From contig JAYPWI010000001.1 of the NCBI GenBank assembly GCA_038135065.1, positions 148,876 to 212,875 on the forward strand: a DNA stretch of 64,000 nt, in the 5' to 3' direction. A program made the translations under genes and the position numbers. The notes beneath the pieces are model-generated. The model saw only the letters and a program-made list of their open reading frames with translations, was not told where the DNA came from and did no database searches. Shown piece after piece: positions 17,368 through 26,166 of this stretch. Each line of letters opens with the position of its first letter. The first letter of the stretch is position 1. Source of the stretch: JAYPWI01 sp038135065 (GTDB lineage Bacteria > Actinomycetota > Acidimicrobiia > Acidimicrobiales > Poriferisodalaceae).

Positions 17368-17943
17368 ATGGCCATCGAGCTTCCCGATCTGCCCTACGCC
17401 ATCGACGCGCTTGCTCCTCACATCAGCGCAGAGACCCTCGAGTTCCACCATGGCAAGCACCACGCGGCCTACGTCACCAACCTCAACGGGCTGATTGCCG
17501 GAACCGATCTCGAGAACGCTGATCTCGAAACCATCATTGGTCAGGCCTCGGGCGGCATGTTCAACAACGCTGCCCAGATCTGGAACCACACCTTCTACTG
17601 GAACTCCATGTCTCCGTCGGGCGGTGGTGCGCCGGGTGGCGCAGTGGGCGACGCCATCAACTCGGCCTTCGGCAGCTACGACGACTTCCGGTCAGCCTTC
17701 ACCACGGCCGCGATGACCCAATTCGGTTCGGGCTGGGCCTGGCTGGTGGATGACGGCAGCGGGCTGAGCATCATGCAGACGGCCAACGCCGACCTCCCCA
17801 TGGCGCACTCTGCCAAGGCGCTGTTGACCATCGATGTATGGGAGCACGCGTACTACATCGACTTCCGCAATCGGCGCCCCGATTACGTGAACACCTTCCT
17901 CGATCAGCTCGTCAACTGGGACAACGTCGCCTCCCTGTTGTAG
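17368..17943 (+). CDS. sodB: Superoxide dismutase, Fe-type by sequence
   Basis: 191 residues. Metal ligands H27 (FHHGKHH), H74 (WNHTFYW), D156 and H160 (DVWEHAYY) are intact. FNNAAQIWNHTFYW, FGSGWAWLV and YYIDFRNRRPDYVNTF closely match bacterial iron superoxide dismutases, though metal choice (Fe, Mn or cambialistic) cannot be proved from sequence. It converts superoxide to oxygen and peroxide in the cytosol. The start is ATG 17368 with GAAAGG at 17355-17360; the longer in-frame start at 17293 lacks conserved sequence. It ends at a hairpin shared with the convergent DUF4262 gene. Confidence 0.95.
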   Translation: MAIELPDLPYAIDALAPHISAETLEFHHGKHHAAYVTNLNGLIAGTDLENADLETIIGQASGGMFNNAAQIWNHTFYWNSMSPSGGGAPGGAVGDAINSAFGSYDDFRSAFTTAAMTQFGSGWAWLVDDGSGLSIMQTANADLPMAHSAKALLTIDVWEHAYYIDFRNRRPDYVNTFLDQLVNWDNVASLL

Positions 17944-17962
17944 GCCCGATCCTGTCTGACAT

Positions 17963-17995
17963 CGATGCCCAGCCCGTACTGCGGGCTGGGCATCG
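17963..17995. terminator. Bidirectional hairpin terminator
   Basis: A perfect 14-bp stem, 17963-17976 with 17982-17995, and a TACTG loop, placed between the sodB stop (17943) and the convergent DUF4262 stop (17999). There is no long U-tract, as is common in GC-rich actinobacteria. Confidence 0.8.
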
Positions 17996-17998
17996 TCG

Positions 17999-18475
17999 TT
18001 ACCAGTGGCCGATGAGCGGCTGGGCCAGACGAAGGGCGTCGGGCCAGCCATCCTCCCAGGGCAGGGCGCCGCTGCGATCGGGCCATACGAACTGCCGGAC
18101 CCGCCAGGCTTGATCGCCATAGATCTCGGACAGGGTGGGGAACAACGTGGCGTGAATCTCCAAGTCCACGTCGAGGAGGGCGCTGACCAGTCCGTTGTCG
18201 AGGAGACCGGCGAAGGGTTGGCCCACCGGGATGTCGACACCTCCGGTCAGGTGGCTGACGATCAGATCGAGGAGGCCACGGGCGGCGGCTGGCGCCAGGC
18301 CGAAGATCACCATGTCGGGTTGCCCGCACAGTGCTTCGAGCCCGAAGGTGTACGAGTAGGCCGCTCTGGGTTCGGGTTGCTGCACTGGGGCGACGGGTTC
18401 GACACCCCAGCCGTGGGTGTCCAGCATCCAGTCGATCTTCTCCCGATGCTCCATCGGTTCGTAGTCCAGACCCAT
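17999..18475 (-). CDS. DUF4262 domain protein
   Basis: 158 residues. YSYTFGLEALCGQPDMVIFGL followed by a helix and a GQPFAGLLDNGLV region matches the DUF4262 pattern, a small domain of unknown function frequent in actinobacteria. It contains WGVEPVAP before the domain and WRVRQFVWPD in the C-terminal third. ATG 18475. It is the last gene of a closely spaced minus-strand run (LLM, P450, EamA, DUF4262; gaps of 20, 5 and 25 nt), but a functional link is not evident. Confidence 0.75.
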   Translation of the reverse strand: MGLDYEPMEHREKIDWMLDTHGWGVEPVAPVQQPEPRAAYSYTFGLEALCGQPDMVIFGLAPAAARGLLDLIVSHLTGGVDIPVGQPFAGLLDNGLVSALLDVDLEIHATLFPTLSEIYGDQAWRVRQFVWPDRSGALPWEDGWPDALRLAQPLIGHW

Positions 18476-18500
18476 TCCCCCAGTGTGGCCTCCCGGGGGC

Positions 18501-19352
18501 TCAATCGCTGTTGCGGCGGGCGATGATGGCCACTACGACCAGGGAGATCCCCATCAGCTCGCGCGCTGACGGGGTCTGGGCCAGTGCGATCAGCCCCACG
18601 ACGGTGGCGGTGACGGGCAACAACGCCTGAAGGAAGGCGAAGCGCGTCCTGCTGATGCGGCGCATCACGGTCTGGTCGAGTCCATAGGGAATGACGTTGG
18701 AGAGGATCCCTGTAGACACCGCAAGACCGAGGAGCCAGGGAGAGCTCACGGCCGTCCCCAGTCCCTCGACGCCGAGTGGGGCGATCGCAAGGGTCCCCAC
18801 TGCCATGCCCACCCCGAGGCCGTCGACGTTGCTTCCTGCCGATGCCACGCGGTGGCCGAGCACGATGTAACCGGCCCAGCAGCCGCCGGCGAGGAGGGCA
18901 AAGGCGACCCCGCGCAGGGTTCCCTCAGCCTCGACCCCGGCGAGGGTGACCACCCCAGCCGCGGCTACAGCCAACGACAGCAGCGATCGCAGGGACCTGC
19001 CGCTCACCGCAGCGACGGCGATGGGTCCCATGAACTCGATGGCCACCGCATTTCCGAGGGGTAACTCGTCCCATGCGTAGTAGATCGAGGTGTTCATGGC
19101 GGCGAGGAAGACGCCGAAGCCAGCGGCCAGACCGAGGTCGGTCACCGACCAGCGTCGCCGCCAAGGGCGCCGGACAACGAGCACCACGGTTGCCGCAGAC
19201 GCCACCCGCAACAGGGCGACGGTCGCTGGGGGGAGTTCGTCGAAGAGATTCACGGCCACGGCTGCGCCGATGTATTGCGAGATCGCTCCGGCCACGAAGT
19301 AGCTCTCGGCGGGTGGTCGCCGCGCCGACTCGCTCGTCGAAGGATCTCCCAC
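18501..19352 (-). CDS. EamA/RhtA-like drug/metabolite exporter
   Basis: 283 residues with about ten hydrophobic helices arranged as two EamA halves. Typical segments are FDELPPATVALLRVASAA (first half), LPLGNAVAIEFMGPIAVA and, in the second half, VIPYGLDQTVMRRISRTRFAFLQ with LLPVTATVVGLIALAQ. Such proteins resemble the threonine/homoserine exporter RhtA; the substrate is unknown. It follows the P450 by 5 nt, so co-transcription with the LLM-P450 pair is likely and export of their product is a possible but unproven role. Confidence 0.85.
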   Translation of the reverse strand: MGDPSTSESARRPPAESYFVAGAISQYIGAAVAVNLFDELPPATVALLRVASAATVVLVVRRPWRRRWSVTDLGLAAGFGVFLAAMNTSIYYAWDELPLGNAVAIEFMGPIAVAAVSGRSLRSLLSLAVAAAGVVTLAGVEAEGTLRGVAFALLAGGCWAGYIVLGHRVASAGSNVDGLGVGMAVGTLAIAPLGVEGLGTAVSSPWLLGLAVSTGILSNVIPYGLDQTVMRRISRTRFAFLQALLPVTATVVGLIALAQTPSARELMGISLVVVAIIARRNSD

Positions 19353-19357
19353 CCCGG

Positions 19358-20629
19358 TCAGGCCGATATGGGGGTGAACCGGACAGGCAGGGTTTTGGCG
19401 CTGTTGAGGAAGTTCGAGTGGGTTCGTTGCCCCTCGCTGGTCGCTTCGATGTCAGGCAGTCGGGTGAGCAGCTCGCGGAGCATCACCGCGATCTGTGTGC
19501 GTCCGAGGCGGGCTCCGAGGCAGAAGTGTGGACCTGCCCCGAATGCCACATGGACATTCGGGGCCCGGGTCAGATCGAATTCGTCTGGTCGCTCGAACAC
19601 CGTGTCGTCGCGGTTGGCCGACGGGTACCACAACAGGAGCTTGTCACCGGCCGGGATGGGCACACCGCCCACTTCGGTGTCCACGGCCGCTGTGCGGCGG
19701 AAATGCAGGACGGGGTTGGTGTAGCGAAGGGTCTCCTCGATGAAGCCCCCGAGATGCCGGTCGAGGTCGCCGACCAGCAGTTCCCGCTGATCAGGGAAGG
19801 CGGTCAGCACCTCCATCGCTCCGGTCAGACTCGACCGCGTCGTCTCGTTCCCCGCCACCAACAGCAGGTACCACAGCAAGATGACCCGTTCGTCGTCGAG
19901 TCCTTCGCCGTCGACCGTGGTGCTCACGAACCAGCTGACCATGTCGTCGCCGGGATCCTCACGCTTTCGGGCAATGACCTCTCGCCCATATGCGAAGAGT
20001 TCGTCTTTGGCCCGCAGGAAGTCCTTGACTGACCCGCCGAAGTCAGGGTCGTGGTTACCGATGATCCTGTTGCTCCAGTCGTAGAACAGGTCCACATCGG
20101 ACTGATCCACCCCCATGATGTGGGCCAGTACCCGTAACGGCAGGCGTGAGGCCACGTCGGCGACGAAGTCGACCTCTCCCCGGTCGGCGATGTCATCGAC
20201 GATGTCGCGGGCAAAACCTTCGATGGCCGGGCCCAGGCCGCGGACCCAGGCGGGGCCGAAGGGCTCTCGGATGGCTCGGCGGAGGGCAGTGTGGTCGGGT
20301 GGGTCCATCCCCATGAGGTTGAGACGGGTTTCCTCGAGCACGACTCCTGCGAGGTCGGCACCGGTGAATCCCCCTAGCCAGGAGGAGAAGATCTCCGGGT
20401 TGGTCGACACGTGCTGGATGTCGTCATGGCGGGTGATACACCAGAATCCTCGCCCTGCCCGGCCGCCTTCCCGGCGGGGGCGTTCGGGGTGGAATGCGAC
20501 AGGGGCGCGCTCCCGCAGGGTCGCGAATGCCTGGTACGGAGGTCCATGGGAGAAGCTGGCCGGATCCCAGAGATCCACGTCGATGAAGTCGGGCGCCCAT
20601 GGGCCCTGGCGGGGTGAGGTGTCGTCCAT
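19358..20629 (-). CDS. Cytochrome P450
   Basis: 423 residues, a soluble bacterial class I P450. The heme-binding loop FGAGPHFCLGARLGR places the thiolate at C370; the I-helix oxygen-activating motif is LLLVAGNETTRSS, and ETLRYTNPVLHFRRTA supplies the K-helix ExxR. TALRRAIREPFGP is the C-helix. It hydroxylates an unknown substrate using ferredoxin; no ferredoxin gene is adjacent. ATG 20629 lies 20 nt after the LLM stop, and the EamA gene follows at 5 nt. Substrate not predictable; the family resembles steroid/terpene-type CYPs of actinobacteria. Confidence 0.93.
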   Translation of the reverse strand: MDDTSPRQGPWAPDFIDVDLWDPASFSHGPPYQAFATLRERAPVAFHPERPRREGGRAGRGFWCITRHDDIQHVSTNPEIFSSWLGGFTGADLAGVVLEETRLNLMGMDPPDHTALRRAIREPFGPAWVRGLGPAIEGFARDIVDDIADRGEVDFVADVASRLPLRVLAHIMGVDQSDVDLFYDWSNRIIGNHDPDFGGSVKDFLRAKDELFAYGREVIARKREDPGDDMVSWFVSTTVDGEGLDDERVILLWYLLLVAGNETTRSSLTGAMEVLTAFPDQRELLVGDLDRHLGGFIEETLRYTNPVLHFRRTAAVDTEVGGVPIPAGDKLLLWYPSANRDDTVFERPDEFDLTRAPNVHVAFGAGPHFCLGARLGRTQIAVMLRELLTRLPDIEATSEGQRTHSNFLNSAKTLPVRFTPISA

Positions 20630-20649
20630 CGTCCGTCGGGGTCCCGTTG

Positions 20650-21546
20650 TCAGTTCTGGATGCCGAGCACGGCGGCTGCAACGCCTTCGAGTTCTTCGAA
20701 CCAGTCGTCGGGCTCGCCGACGAGGATCGGTACGAACTTCGATGCGCCCACCTCCACGAAGCGTTCCAATTGCTCGCGCAGGCCCTGCCAGCCGGTCGGG
20801 ATGATCTCGCCAGGGTCGACGCCGGGAGCTCTGCGTTCGAGGATCTGCCGGTAGCCAGGGGTGATGTCACCATGGGTGTAGGGGACCAGTACGCCGAAGT
20901 GCTCGGGGTCGATCGATCGTTCGGCCGCTTCGGCCGCTTCGTTGACGAGCTTCCAGCCCGCTGCAGCGGTATCGGGTGTGCAGAACGAGGGGAGCCATCC
21001 GTCGCCGAATTTTCCGCAGCGACGGAGTTCTGCGTCGGCGGCCCCACCCAGCCACAGATCCATGGGCTGCTGCATCGGCTTGGGCTGGAGTTCGACGCCG
21101 TCGAGTACGTAGTGCTCACCGTGGTGGGTGACCGGACCATCTGCCCACAATTGTTTGAGCAGGGGCAGCGCCTCGTTGAACATTCGGGCCCGTTGCCCGC
21201 GCTCGACACCGAAGGCCGACTGCTCGTGGGGGTCAGCTACTCCGAGACCGAAGGCGGGCAGGAGGCGACCGTTGGACAGACGGTCGAGGCTGGCTAGCTC
21301 TTTGGCCAGCACGGCGAGGTTGCGGCCGGGCAGGACCAGTACCGAGAAGCCGAACTTCATCCGGGTCGTCCGGCCCGCCGCATACGCCAGACCCACGATC
21401 GGGTCCGGGCTTTCACCTCCGAGTCGCTCGCTGAGCCACAGGGAGTCGAAACCCAGCTGCTCGAGGGCATCGACGAACGGGTCGAAGGTTTCGTGGTTGT
21501 TGGTGAAGCTGCGAGTTCCGAGGCCGAAGCCGACGCGTATCTTCAT
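20650..21546 (-). CDS. LLM-class F420-dependent oxidoreductase
   Basis: 298 residues starting at MKIRVGFGLGT (ATG 21546), with TACCCT 6 nt upstream. LLM blocks: LEQLGFDSLWLSERL, MKFGFSVLVLPGRNLAVLAKELASLD, LSNGRLLPAFGLG and LGGAADAELRRCGKFGDGW. The SxxNGR and second-strand motifs fit F420 or FMN-dependent members. It heads a minus-strand run with a P450 20 nt downstream and is divergent from an SDR (31 nt), so the three redox enzymes may act on one catabolic or biosynthetic substrate. The reaction is unknown. Confidence 0.88.
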   Translation of the reverse strand: MKIRVGFGLGTRSFTNNHETFDPFVDALEQLGFDSLWLSERLGGESPDPIVGLAYAAGRTTRMKFGFSVLVLPGRNLAVLAKELASLDRLSNGRLLPAFGLGVADPHEQSAFGVERGQRARMFNEALPLLKQLWADGPVTHHGEHYVLDGVELQPKPMQQPMDLWLGGAADAELRRCGKFGDGWLPSFCTPDTAAAGWKLVNEAAEAAERSIDPEHFGVLVPYTHGDITPGYRQILERRAPGVDPGEIIPTGWQGLREQLERFVEVGASKFVPILVGEPDDWFEELEGVAAAVLGIQN

Positions 21547-21577
21547 GGGGGCAGGGTAGTGAATATCCTCTCGCCTC

Positions 21578-22378
21578 ATGGCCGACAGCACAGCGAACCC
21601 GCCCGCAACTCCCATCGACATCGTGAACCCGTTCCGTTTGGACGGACGGGTGTGCATCGTGACGGGGGCATCCAGCGGTCTCGGCGTCCGCTTCGCCCGG
21701 GTCTTCGCTGCGGCTGGGGCTTCCGTGGTGGTGGCGGCTCGGCGTCTCGATCGTCTCGAGTCACTAGTTCAGGAACTCCCCGATGCCCTGGCTGTGCAAT
21801 GTGACGTGGCTGATGACGAACAGTGCCGGGATCTCGTGCAGTCCGCCGCCGACCGCTACGGACGGGTCGATGTGCTGGTGAACAACGCGGGGATCAGTGA
21901 CGCTGTCAATCCAGCGGAGAATGCAGACGTCGATCTATTCCGCCAGGTCGTGGATGTGAATCTGAACGCATGCTTCCTCCTTAGCGGTCTTGTGGCACAA
22001 CACATGATCGGCAACGGGGGAGGCAGCATCATCAACGTGGCGTCGGTGCACGGACTCGTGGCGTCTGCACCCAACCTCCAGCCGGCCTACGCGGCCAGCA
22101 AGGCGGGGCTGGTGAACCTGTCCCGAGACCTCGGAGTTCAATGGGCTCGGCACGGCATCAGGGTCAATGCACTGTGTCCTGGGTACTTCGAGACCGAATT
22201 GACCCAGGTCATGTTCGACGACGAATCGATGACTGGCTGGATCAACCGCAATACGGCGATGCGTCGCGGCGGGGCAATTCACGAGCTGGATGGCGCCCTG
22301 CTGTTCTTGGCCTCCGACGCCAGTTCGTACATGACGGGTACTCATCTGACGGTCGATGGGGGCTGGACTGCCCGTTAA
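21578..22378 (+). CDS. SDR-family NAD(P)-dependent oxidoreductase
   Basis: 266 residues. Classical short-chain dehydrogenase: TGASSGLG dinucleotide loop near residue 30, NNAG strand, catalytic serine region IINVASVHG, YAASK active site, and C-terminal GTHLTVDGGW. R/RRLDR after the second strand hints at NADP preference but is not decisive. It oxidises or reduces an alcohol/carbonyl substrate. TATCCT ends 8 nt before ATG 21578 (leaderless pattern), within a 31-nt divergent promoter shared with the LLM gene, so both are likely co-regulated. Confidence 0.92.
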   Translation: MADSTANPPATPIDIVNPFRLDGRVCIVTGASSGLGVRFARVFAAAGASVVVAARRLDRLESLVQELPDALAVQCDVADDEQCRDLVQSAADRYGRVDVLVNNAGISDAVNPAENADVDLFRQVVDVNLNACFLLSGLVAQHMIGNGGGSIINVASVHGLVASAPNLQPAYAASKAGLVNLSRDLGVQWARHGIRVNALCPGYFETELTQVMFDDESMTGWINRNTAMRRGGAIHELDGALLFLASDASSYMTGTHLTVDGGWTAR

Positions 22379-22442
22379 CGCCGATGGCCGAGTGTTGGGC
22401 ACCTCGATTGTAATCTGACGATCGCCCACCCAGCGTGGTCTG

Positions 22443-24710
22443 ATGGGCAGTCTGCAACCGTTCAACATGACCTTTCGACGATCGTTCTTTATTGCCCTGC
22501 TGTTCGGGCTGGTACCCGTTGTCGGTCTCGGTCTGGTCGCGGCCCAGGTTGCGGGGAGTAACGGGGAGGCCGATGGGCGACGACGGACCCAGCAGGCGGC
22601 TGAGACGGGCGCTGCGCTCGTCGGAGAACGGGTCGACCTGGTACGAGCTGAACTTGCGCAACTGGGGCAGCGGTCCGATTTCGTCACTCCTGCGCTGGCT
22701 GCTGCGAGGGGTGACGCCGTCGCTCGCAGGGAGGCGGGGCAGGCTCTAGCGGACCCGGCCGGTCGGTGGTGGGGCTTCTCGGCCATCACGGTCCTGGGGC
22801 CGCTGGGGCCCGTGGTCACGACCCAGCGTGCGGCCATCGCGCGGGTCGACCCGGGGTTGCTCGAGGCAGCGCGCGATGGTGAGGTCGCCATTGGGGGATG
22901 GGACGACGAGACTCGAACGTTCCAGATCGCACAGCCGTTGCCTGGTCCCCGGGGCCTGGTCGCCGTGGTCGCCGAGGTCCCCGTCGATGTCGTCGTCGGC
23001 CCCCTCGACGACCTGGATGGTGTCGATCTCCTCGTCCGCGACGACGCTGTCGCCCGGGGCGACAATGCCCTGGCCGACGCCGGGCAGGTCACAGTCCCGG
23101 TGCGCGGGTCGCCCTGGGTCGTCGTGGCCAGCCCGATGGCCGAGGGAACCTCCATCGCCCGCCTCCTGCTTGCGACCTCTGTCGCTGCCCTGGTCCTGGT
23201 GCTCGTCGCTGCAGCCGGTGCCCTCGTCGTCGGACGAACGTGGACAGCGCGCCTCCGCCGGCTCACAGCCACTGCCGACGCAATCGGTGCCGGGCACTTG
23301 GAGCGGCGGACCGGACTGAAGGGCCGTGACGAAGTGTCCCGGGCTGCAGCCTCGCTAGACCGCATGGCCGATGCCCTGGTGAGCGACATCGCCCACCGGC
23401 GTCAGATGGAGACCTTGCTCGTCAACCAGGCGCTCCACGATCCGCTGACCGGCTTGGCCAACCGGGCGAAGTTGCTGGACCGGTTGGGCGATGCGCTCGC
23501 CCGTTCGAATCGCAGCGGTCAGGTGGTCGGGTTGTTGTTCTGCGATCTGGACGGATTCAAGGAGGTGAACGACCGACTGGGACATAGCGCCGGTGACGAC
23601 CTCCTGCTCCTCGTCGCTGATCGCCTACGCGCCGTGGTGCGGCCGAGTGACACGGTGGCTCGTTTCGGGGGAGATGAGTTCGTGGTGCTGTGCCCGGATC
23701 TCGGGTCGGTGCCTGATGCGGAAGTCGTCGCCGTGCGGTTGGCAGGTGCTTTCGCCGAGCCGTTCCAGATCGGCGGATCCCCGGTCACCGTGACGTCGAG
23801 CATCGGTATCGCAGTCGGTGCCGGTGGGACATCGTCGCCCGACGATCTGCTGCGTCGAGCCGACCAGGCCATGTACGAGGCGAAGGCGGCCGGGAAGTCG
23901 CAGCACGTCCTGTTCTCGCTGGCCCCAGACGAGGAGGAACGGAGTCGCGCCGAACGGATAGCGGAGGTCCGATCGGCCATGGCCGAGGGCGACGTCACCC
24001 TGCACTACCAGCCGGTCATCGACCTCAGGGCGGGAGGAGTGGTGGGGTACGAGGCCTTCCTGCGATGGCACCACCGGTCGAGAGGGGAGGTCCGGCCGCA
24101 GGAGTTCATCGAACTTGCCTCGTCGGCCGGGCTGTCAGCAGATGTCGACCTATGGGTACTCGATGTTGCCTTGGGAGAACTGCTTCCCCGCCGTAACGAC
24201 CAACTGGCTCCCTCCTGGCTGAGCGTGAACCTGACGCCCGGGTCCCTGGCGGCTCCCGGTTTCAGCGGCAGAGTCAACGAGGTGCTGGCTCGCCACACTG
24301 CCGATCCCGCTTGGGTCGTGTTCGAGATCAGTGAGGCAGCCCTCAGTGGTGAGCCCGGCATCGTCCTCAGCTCGCTCGACGCCCTCCATGAGCTGGGGGT
24401 CGGACTCGCTATCGATGATTTCGGCACGGGCCACTCGTCGCTGGATCGCCTCCGTCGCTGCCCGGTCGACACGATCAAGATCCACCAGACGCTCGTACAT
24501 GGCCTCGAAGCCGGTGCGGACGATCGATCGGCAGTGGCTGCGATCGTGTCGATGGCCGAGGCCCTCGAACTGGGGGTGGTGGCCGAAGGGGTCGAGACCG
24601 AGCAACAGCTCGCCACGCTGCGCAACCTGGGCTGTTCGATGGCGCAGGGTTATTTCATTGCTTCGCCTGCACCGGTGGCGGAGCTGGGTAGTGGCCCCAC
24701 TCCGGCGTAA
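22443..24710 (+). CDS. Membrane GGDEF-EAL protein (cyclic-di-GMP turnover) with HAMP
   Basis: 755 residues. A helix near 12-35, an extracytoplasmic sensor (about 40-240), a second helix, a HAMP linker (GRTWTARLRRLTATADAIGAGHLE), then GGDEF and EAL domains. GGDEF is intact at 408-412 with an RPSD inhibitory I-site five residues before it. The EAL signature reads EAFLRW (E537 kept, Leu to Phe), DDFGTG and EGVET are present, but KID reads KIH. Diguanylate cyclase activity is likely; phosphodiesterase activity is plausible. TAATCT about 28 nt upstream may be the -10. ATG 22467 is an alternative start. Confidence 0.9.
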   Translation: MGSLQPFNMTFRRSFFIALLFGLVPVVGLGLVAAQVAGSNGEADGRRRTQQAAETGAALVGERVDLVRAELAQLGQRSDFVTPALAAARGDAVARREAGQALADPAGRWWGFSAITVLGPLGPVVTTQRAAIARVDPGLLEAARDGEVAIGGWDDETRTFQIAQPLPGPRGLVAVVAEVPVDVVVGPLDDLDGVDLLVRDDAVARGDNALADAGQVTVPVRGSPWVVVASPMAEGTSIARLLLATSVAALVLVLVAAAGALVVGRTWTARLRRLTATADAIGAGHLERRTGLKGRDEVSRAAASLDRMADALVSDIAHRRQMETLLVNQALHDPLTGLANRAKLLDRLGDALARSNRSGQVVGLLFCDLDGFKEVNDRLGHSAGDDLLLLVADRLRAVVRPSDTVARFGGDEFVVLCPDLGSVPDAEVVAVRLAGAFAEPFQIGGSPVTVTSSIGIAVGAGGTSSPDDLLRRADQAMYEAKAAGKSQHVLFSLAPDEEERSRAERIAEVRSAMAEGDVTLHYQPVIDLRAGGVVGYEAFLRWHHRSRGEVRPQEFIELASSAGLSADVDLWVLDVALGELLPRRNDQLAPSWLSVNLTPGSLAAPGFSGRVNEVLARHTADPAWVVFEISEAALSGEPGIVLSSLDALHELGVGLAIDDFGTGHSSLDRLRRCPVDTIKIHQTLVHGLEAGADDRSAVAAIVSMAEALELGVVAEGVETEQQLATLRNLGCSMAQGYFIASPAPVAELGSGPTPA

Positions 24711-24740
24711 CGCGAACGACGAACTACCTCCGCAGGCTGC

Positions 24741-25241
24741 TCAGCCCAGGGCGGGTGTGCCAGCGAACGGACCGGGATCACCCATGGCTGGGATCAAGGG
24801 CCGCGACCGCCATGCCATCGCAGACTCGACGCCATCGACAACGGAGGCCCATTGGGGCGGGTCCCAGCCCTCGGCGGACCCCAAGACGTTGCAACCCTGG
24901 TCCAGGTGCACGAGCGCCGGGAGGAACTCCAGCCCCAGTTCGCCGATGAGCTTTCGCTCGGGATCGACCAGCGTCAGATAACGACTGCCGAACTTGCCCA
25001 GATACTGACGAGCTCCGGCGCCATCGGAGGCCACGATGAAGGCGCAGCGGATGTCGGCTTCCCTGTAGTGGTTGAACAGCCGGTCTGCCGTGGGCAGGAT
25101 CCAACCACTCTGGTGGGTGTAGGGGTCGATGACCACCGCAAGCATGTTGAAGGTGGTGAGCCACTGACCGAGGGACTGCTCCTCCCCGCGGTCCGTGGCG
25201 AGGGTGAGGGTGCTGGAAGGTTCTGCTGGCACGGTCGGCAA
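24741..25241 (-). CDS. Thioredoxin-fold (peroxiredoxin-like) protein lacking redox cysteines
   Basis: 166 residues. The pattern of a strand ending LAVVIDP, a helix after GWILPT, a second strand CAFIVASDG and a LTLVDPERKLIGELGLEFLPALVHLD segment fits an AhpC/TlpA-like thioredoxin fold with the cis-proline strand. The usual peroxidatic or CxxC cysteines are replaced (YTHQSGW), so a non-redox or chaperone-like role is possible. The start is uncertain: TTG 25241 or GTG 25232. It is divergent from the eIF2B-like gene across an inverted-repeat promoter. Confidence 0.6.
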   Translation of the reverse strand: MPTVPAEPSSTLTLATDRGEEQSLGQWLTTFNMLAVVIDPYTHQSGWILPTADRLFNHYREADIRCAFIVASDGAGARQYLGKFGSRYLTLVDPERKLIGELGLEFLPALVHLDQGCNVLGSAEGWDPPQWASVVDGVESAMAWRSRPLIPAMGDPGPFAGTPALG

Positions 25242-25264
25242 AATAGCGCACCCCCGGGTGCCTT

Positions 25265-25303
25265 CCCAGTATCGGATGGGTGTCCGGTCGCTCGCATACT
25301 GGG
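25265..25303. promoter_or_regulatory. Symmetric divergent promoter region
   Basis: CCCAGTAT (25265-25272) and ATACTGGG (25296-25303) form an 8-bp inverted repeat with a 23-nt spacer between two divergent genes. Each arm offers a -10-like ATACT on one strand, so mirrored promoters or an operator are plausible. Confidence 0.35.
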
Positions 25304-25326
25304 TACATGGCCAATATCGTCAGGGT

Positions 25327-26121
25327 GTGCATCCGATCGAACGGCTCCGATACGTCGCAAGAGCGGGGGGTGTAGACCAGGGTTCCCTCACCCGAGAAGC
25401 CGCTGACGCCCTTGCCTCGCTCGGGGGAGATCCGGCGGAGCTGGTGATGTCATGTCGGCGCATGTTGGCCCGTCACCCCACTGCGGGGGCCCTCTGGGCG
25501 ATGTCGGCGCGGGTGCTCCTGGCTGCCGACCCCATGTCAGCTGCCTGGGAGGTCGCCCGCGACCTCGAGGACGATCCGACTGGCGGAAAATTGGCCGCTG
25601 CGCTTCCGGAGGATGCGGTGATCACCCTGCTCGGCTGGCCCGATGTCGCAGCAGATGCCCTTCACCGCCGCGGCGACATCGAGGTTCGGGTGCTCGATGC
25701 GTATGGCGAGGGTGGAGGTCTCGCTCGACGACTGCAGCAGGGGGGAACCGCGGTCGTCGAGGTGCCCCTGACCGGCCTGGGTGCCGCGTGCGCCGGGGCT
25801 GACGTCGTGGTCATCGAGGCGGCCGCAGCAGGTCCGACCGGTCTGGTCGCTGCAGGCGGTTCCCTGGCTGCGGCGGCGGTAGGAGCGACAGCTGGGGCGC
25901 AGGTGTGGGCCGCCATCCCTCGGGGCCGCTCACTCCCCGGTCAACTCTTCGAGGCGGTGAAGGCCCAACTCGACATGGACGCACCGTGGGAACAGGAAGA
26001 GGAGTTCGTGCCCCTCGAGTTGGTGGGCACCTTGGTGACGCCCTCTGGTCTTCGTCCACCCTCGCAGGGCCTGGAGCCCGACTGCGAGGTGGCCCACGAA
26101 CTGCTCCGCTTCGGATACTGA
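25327..26121 (+). CDS. eIF2B/ISOCOT-like protein of unknown function
   Basis: 264 residues from GTG 25327 (HPIERLRYVARAGG). An N-terminal helical part (about 1-90) is followed by a Rossmann-like half with ITLLGWPDVAADALHRRG, GADVVVIEAAAAGPTGLVAAGGSLAAAAVG and VWAAIPRGRSLP. The latter resembles the nucleotide/sugar-binding core of eIF2B alpha/MTNA-like proteins (D-x-V-V-I-E-A-x-x-x-G-P-x-G). I recognise similar actinobacterial hypotheticals but know no function. Reading further upstream would overlap the divergent gene. PspC and a small membrane gene follow on the same strand. Confidence 0.55.
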   Translation: MHPIERLRYVARAGGVDQGSLTREAADALASLGGDPAELVMSCRRMLARHPTAGALWAMSARVLLAADPMSAAWEVARDLEDDPTGGKLAAALPEDAVITLLGWPDVAADALHRRGDIEVRVLDAYGEGGGLARRLQQGGTAVVEVPLTGLGAACAGADVVVIEAAAAGPTGLVAAGGSLAAAAVGATAGAQVWAAIPRGRSLPGQLFEAVKAQLDMDAPWEQEEEFVPLELVGTLVTPSGLRPPSQGLEPDCEVAHELLRFGY

Positions 26122-26166
26122 CCATTCGGGGACGCTCGACTGGCGGCCCCATCGGTCGACAGGACG

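Noticed and set aside
25308..25376. Short 22-codon frame starting ATG 25308
   Set aside because: It runs out of frame into the eIF2B-like gene and shows no coding signal; possibly a chance upstream start.
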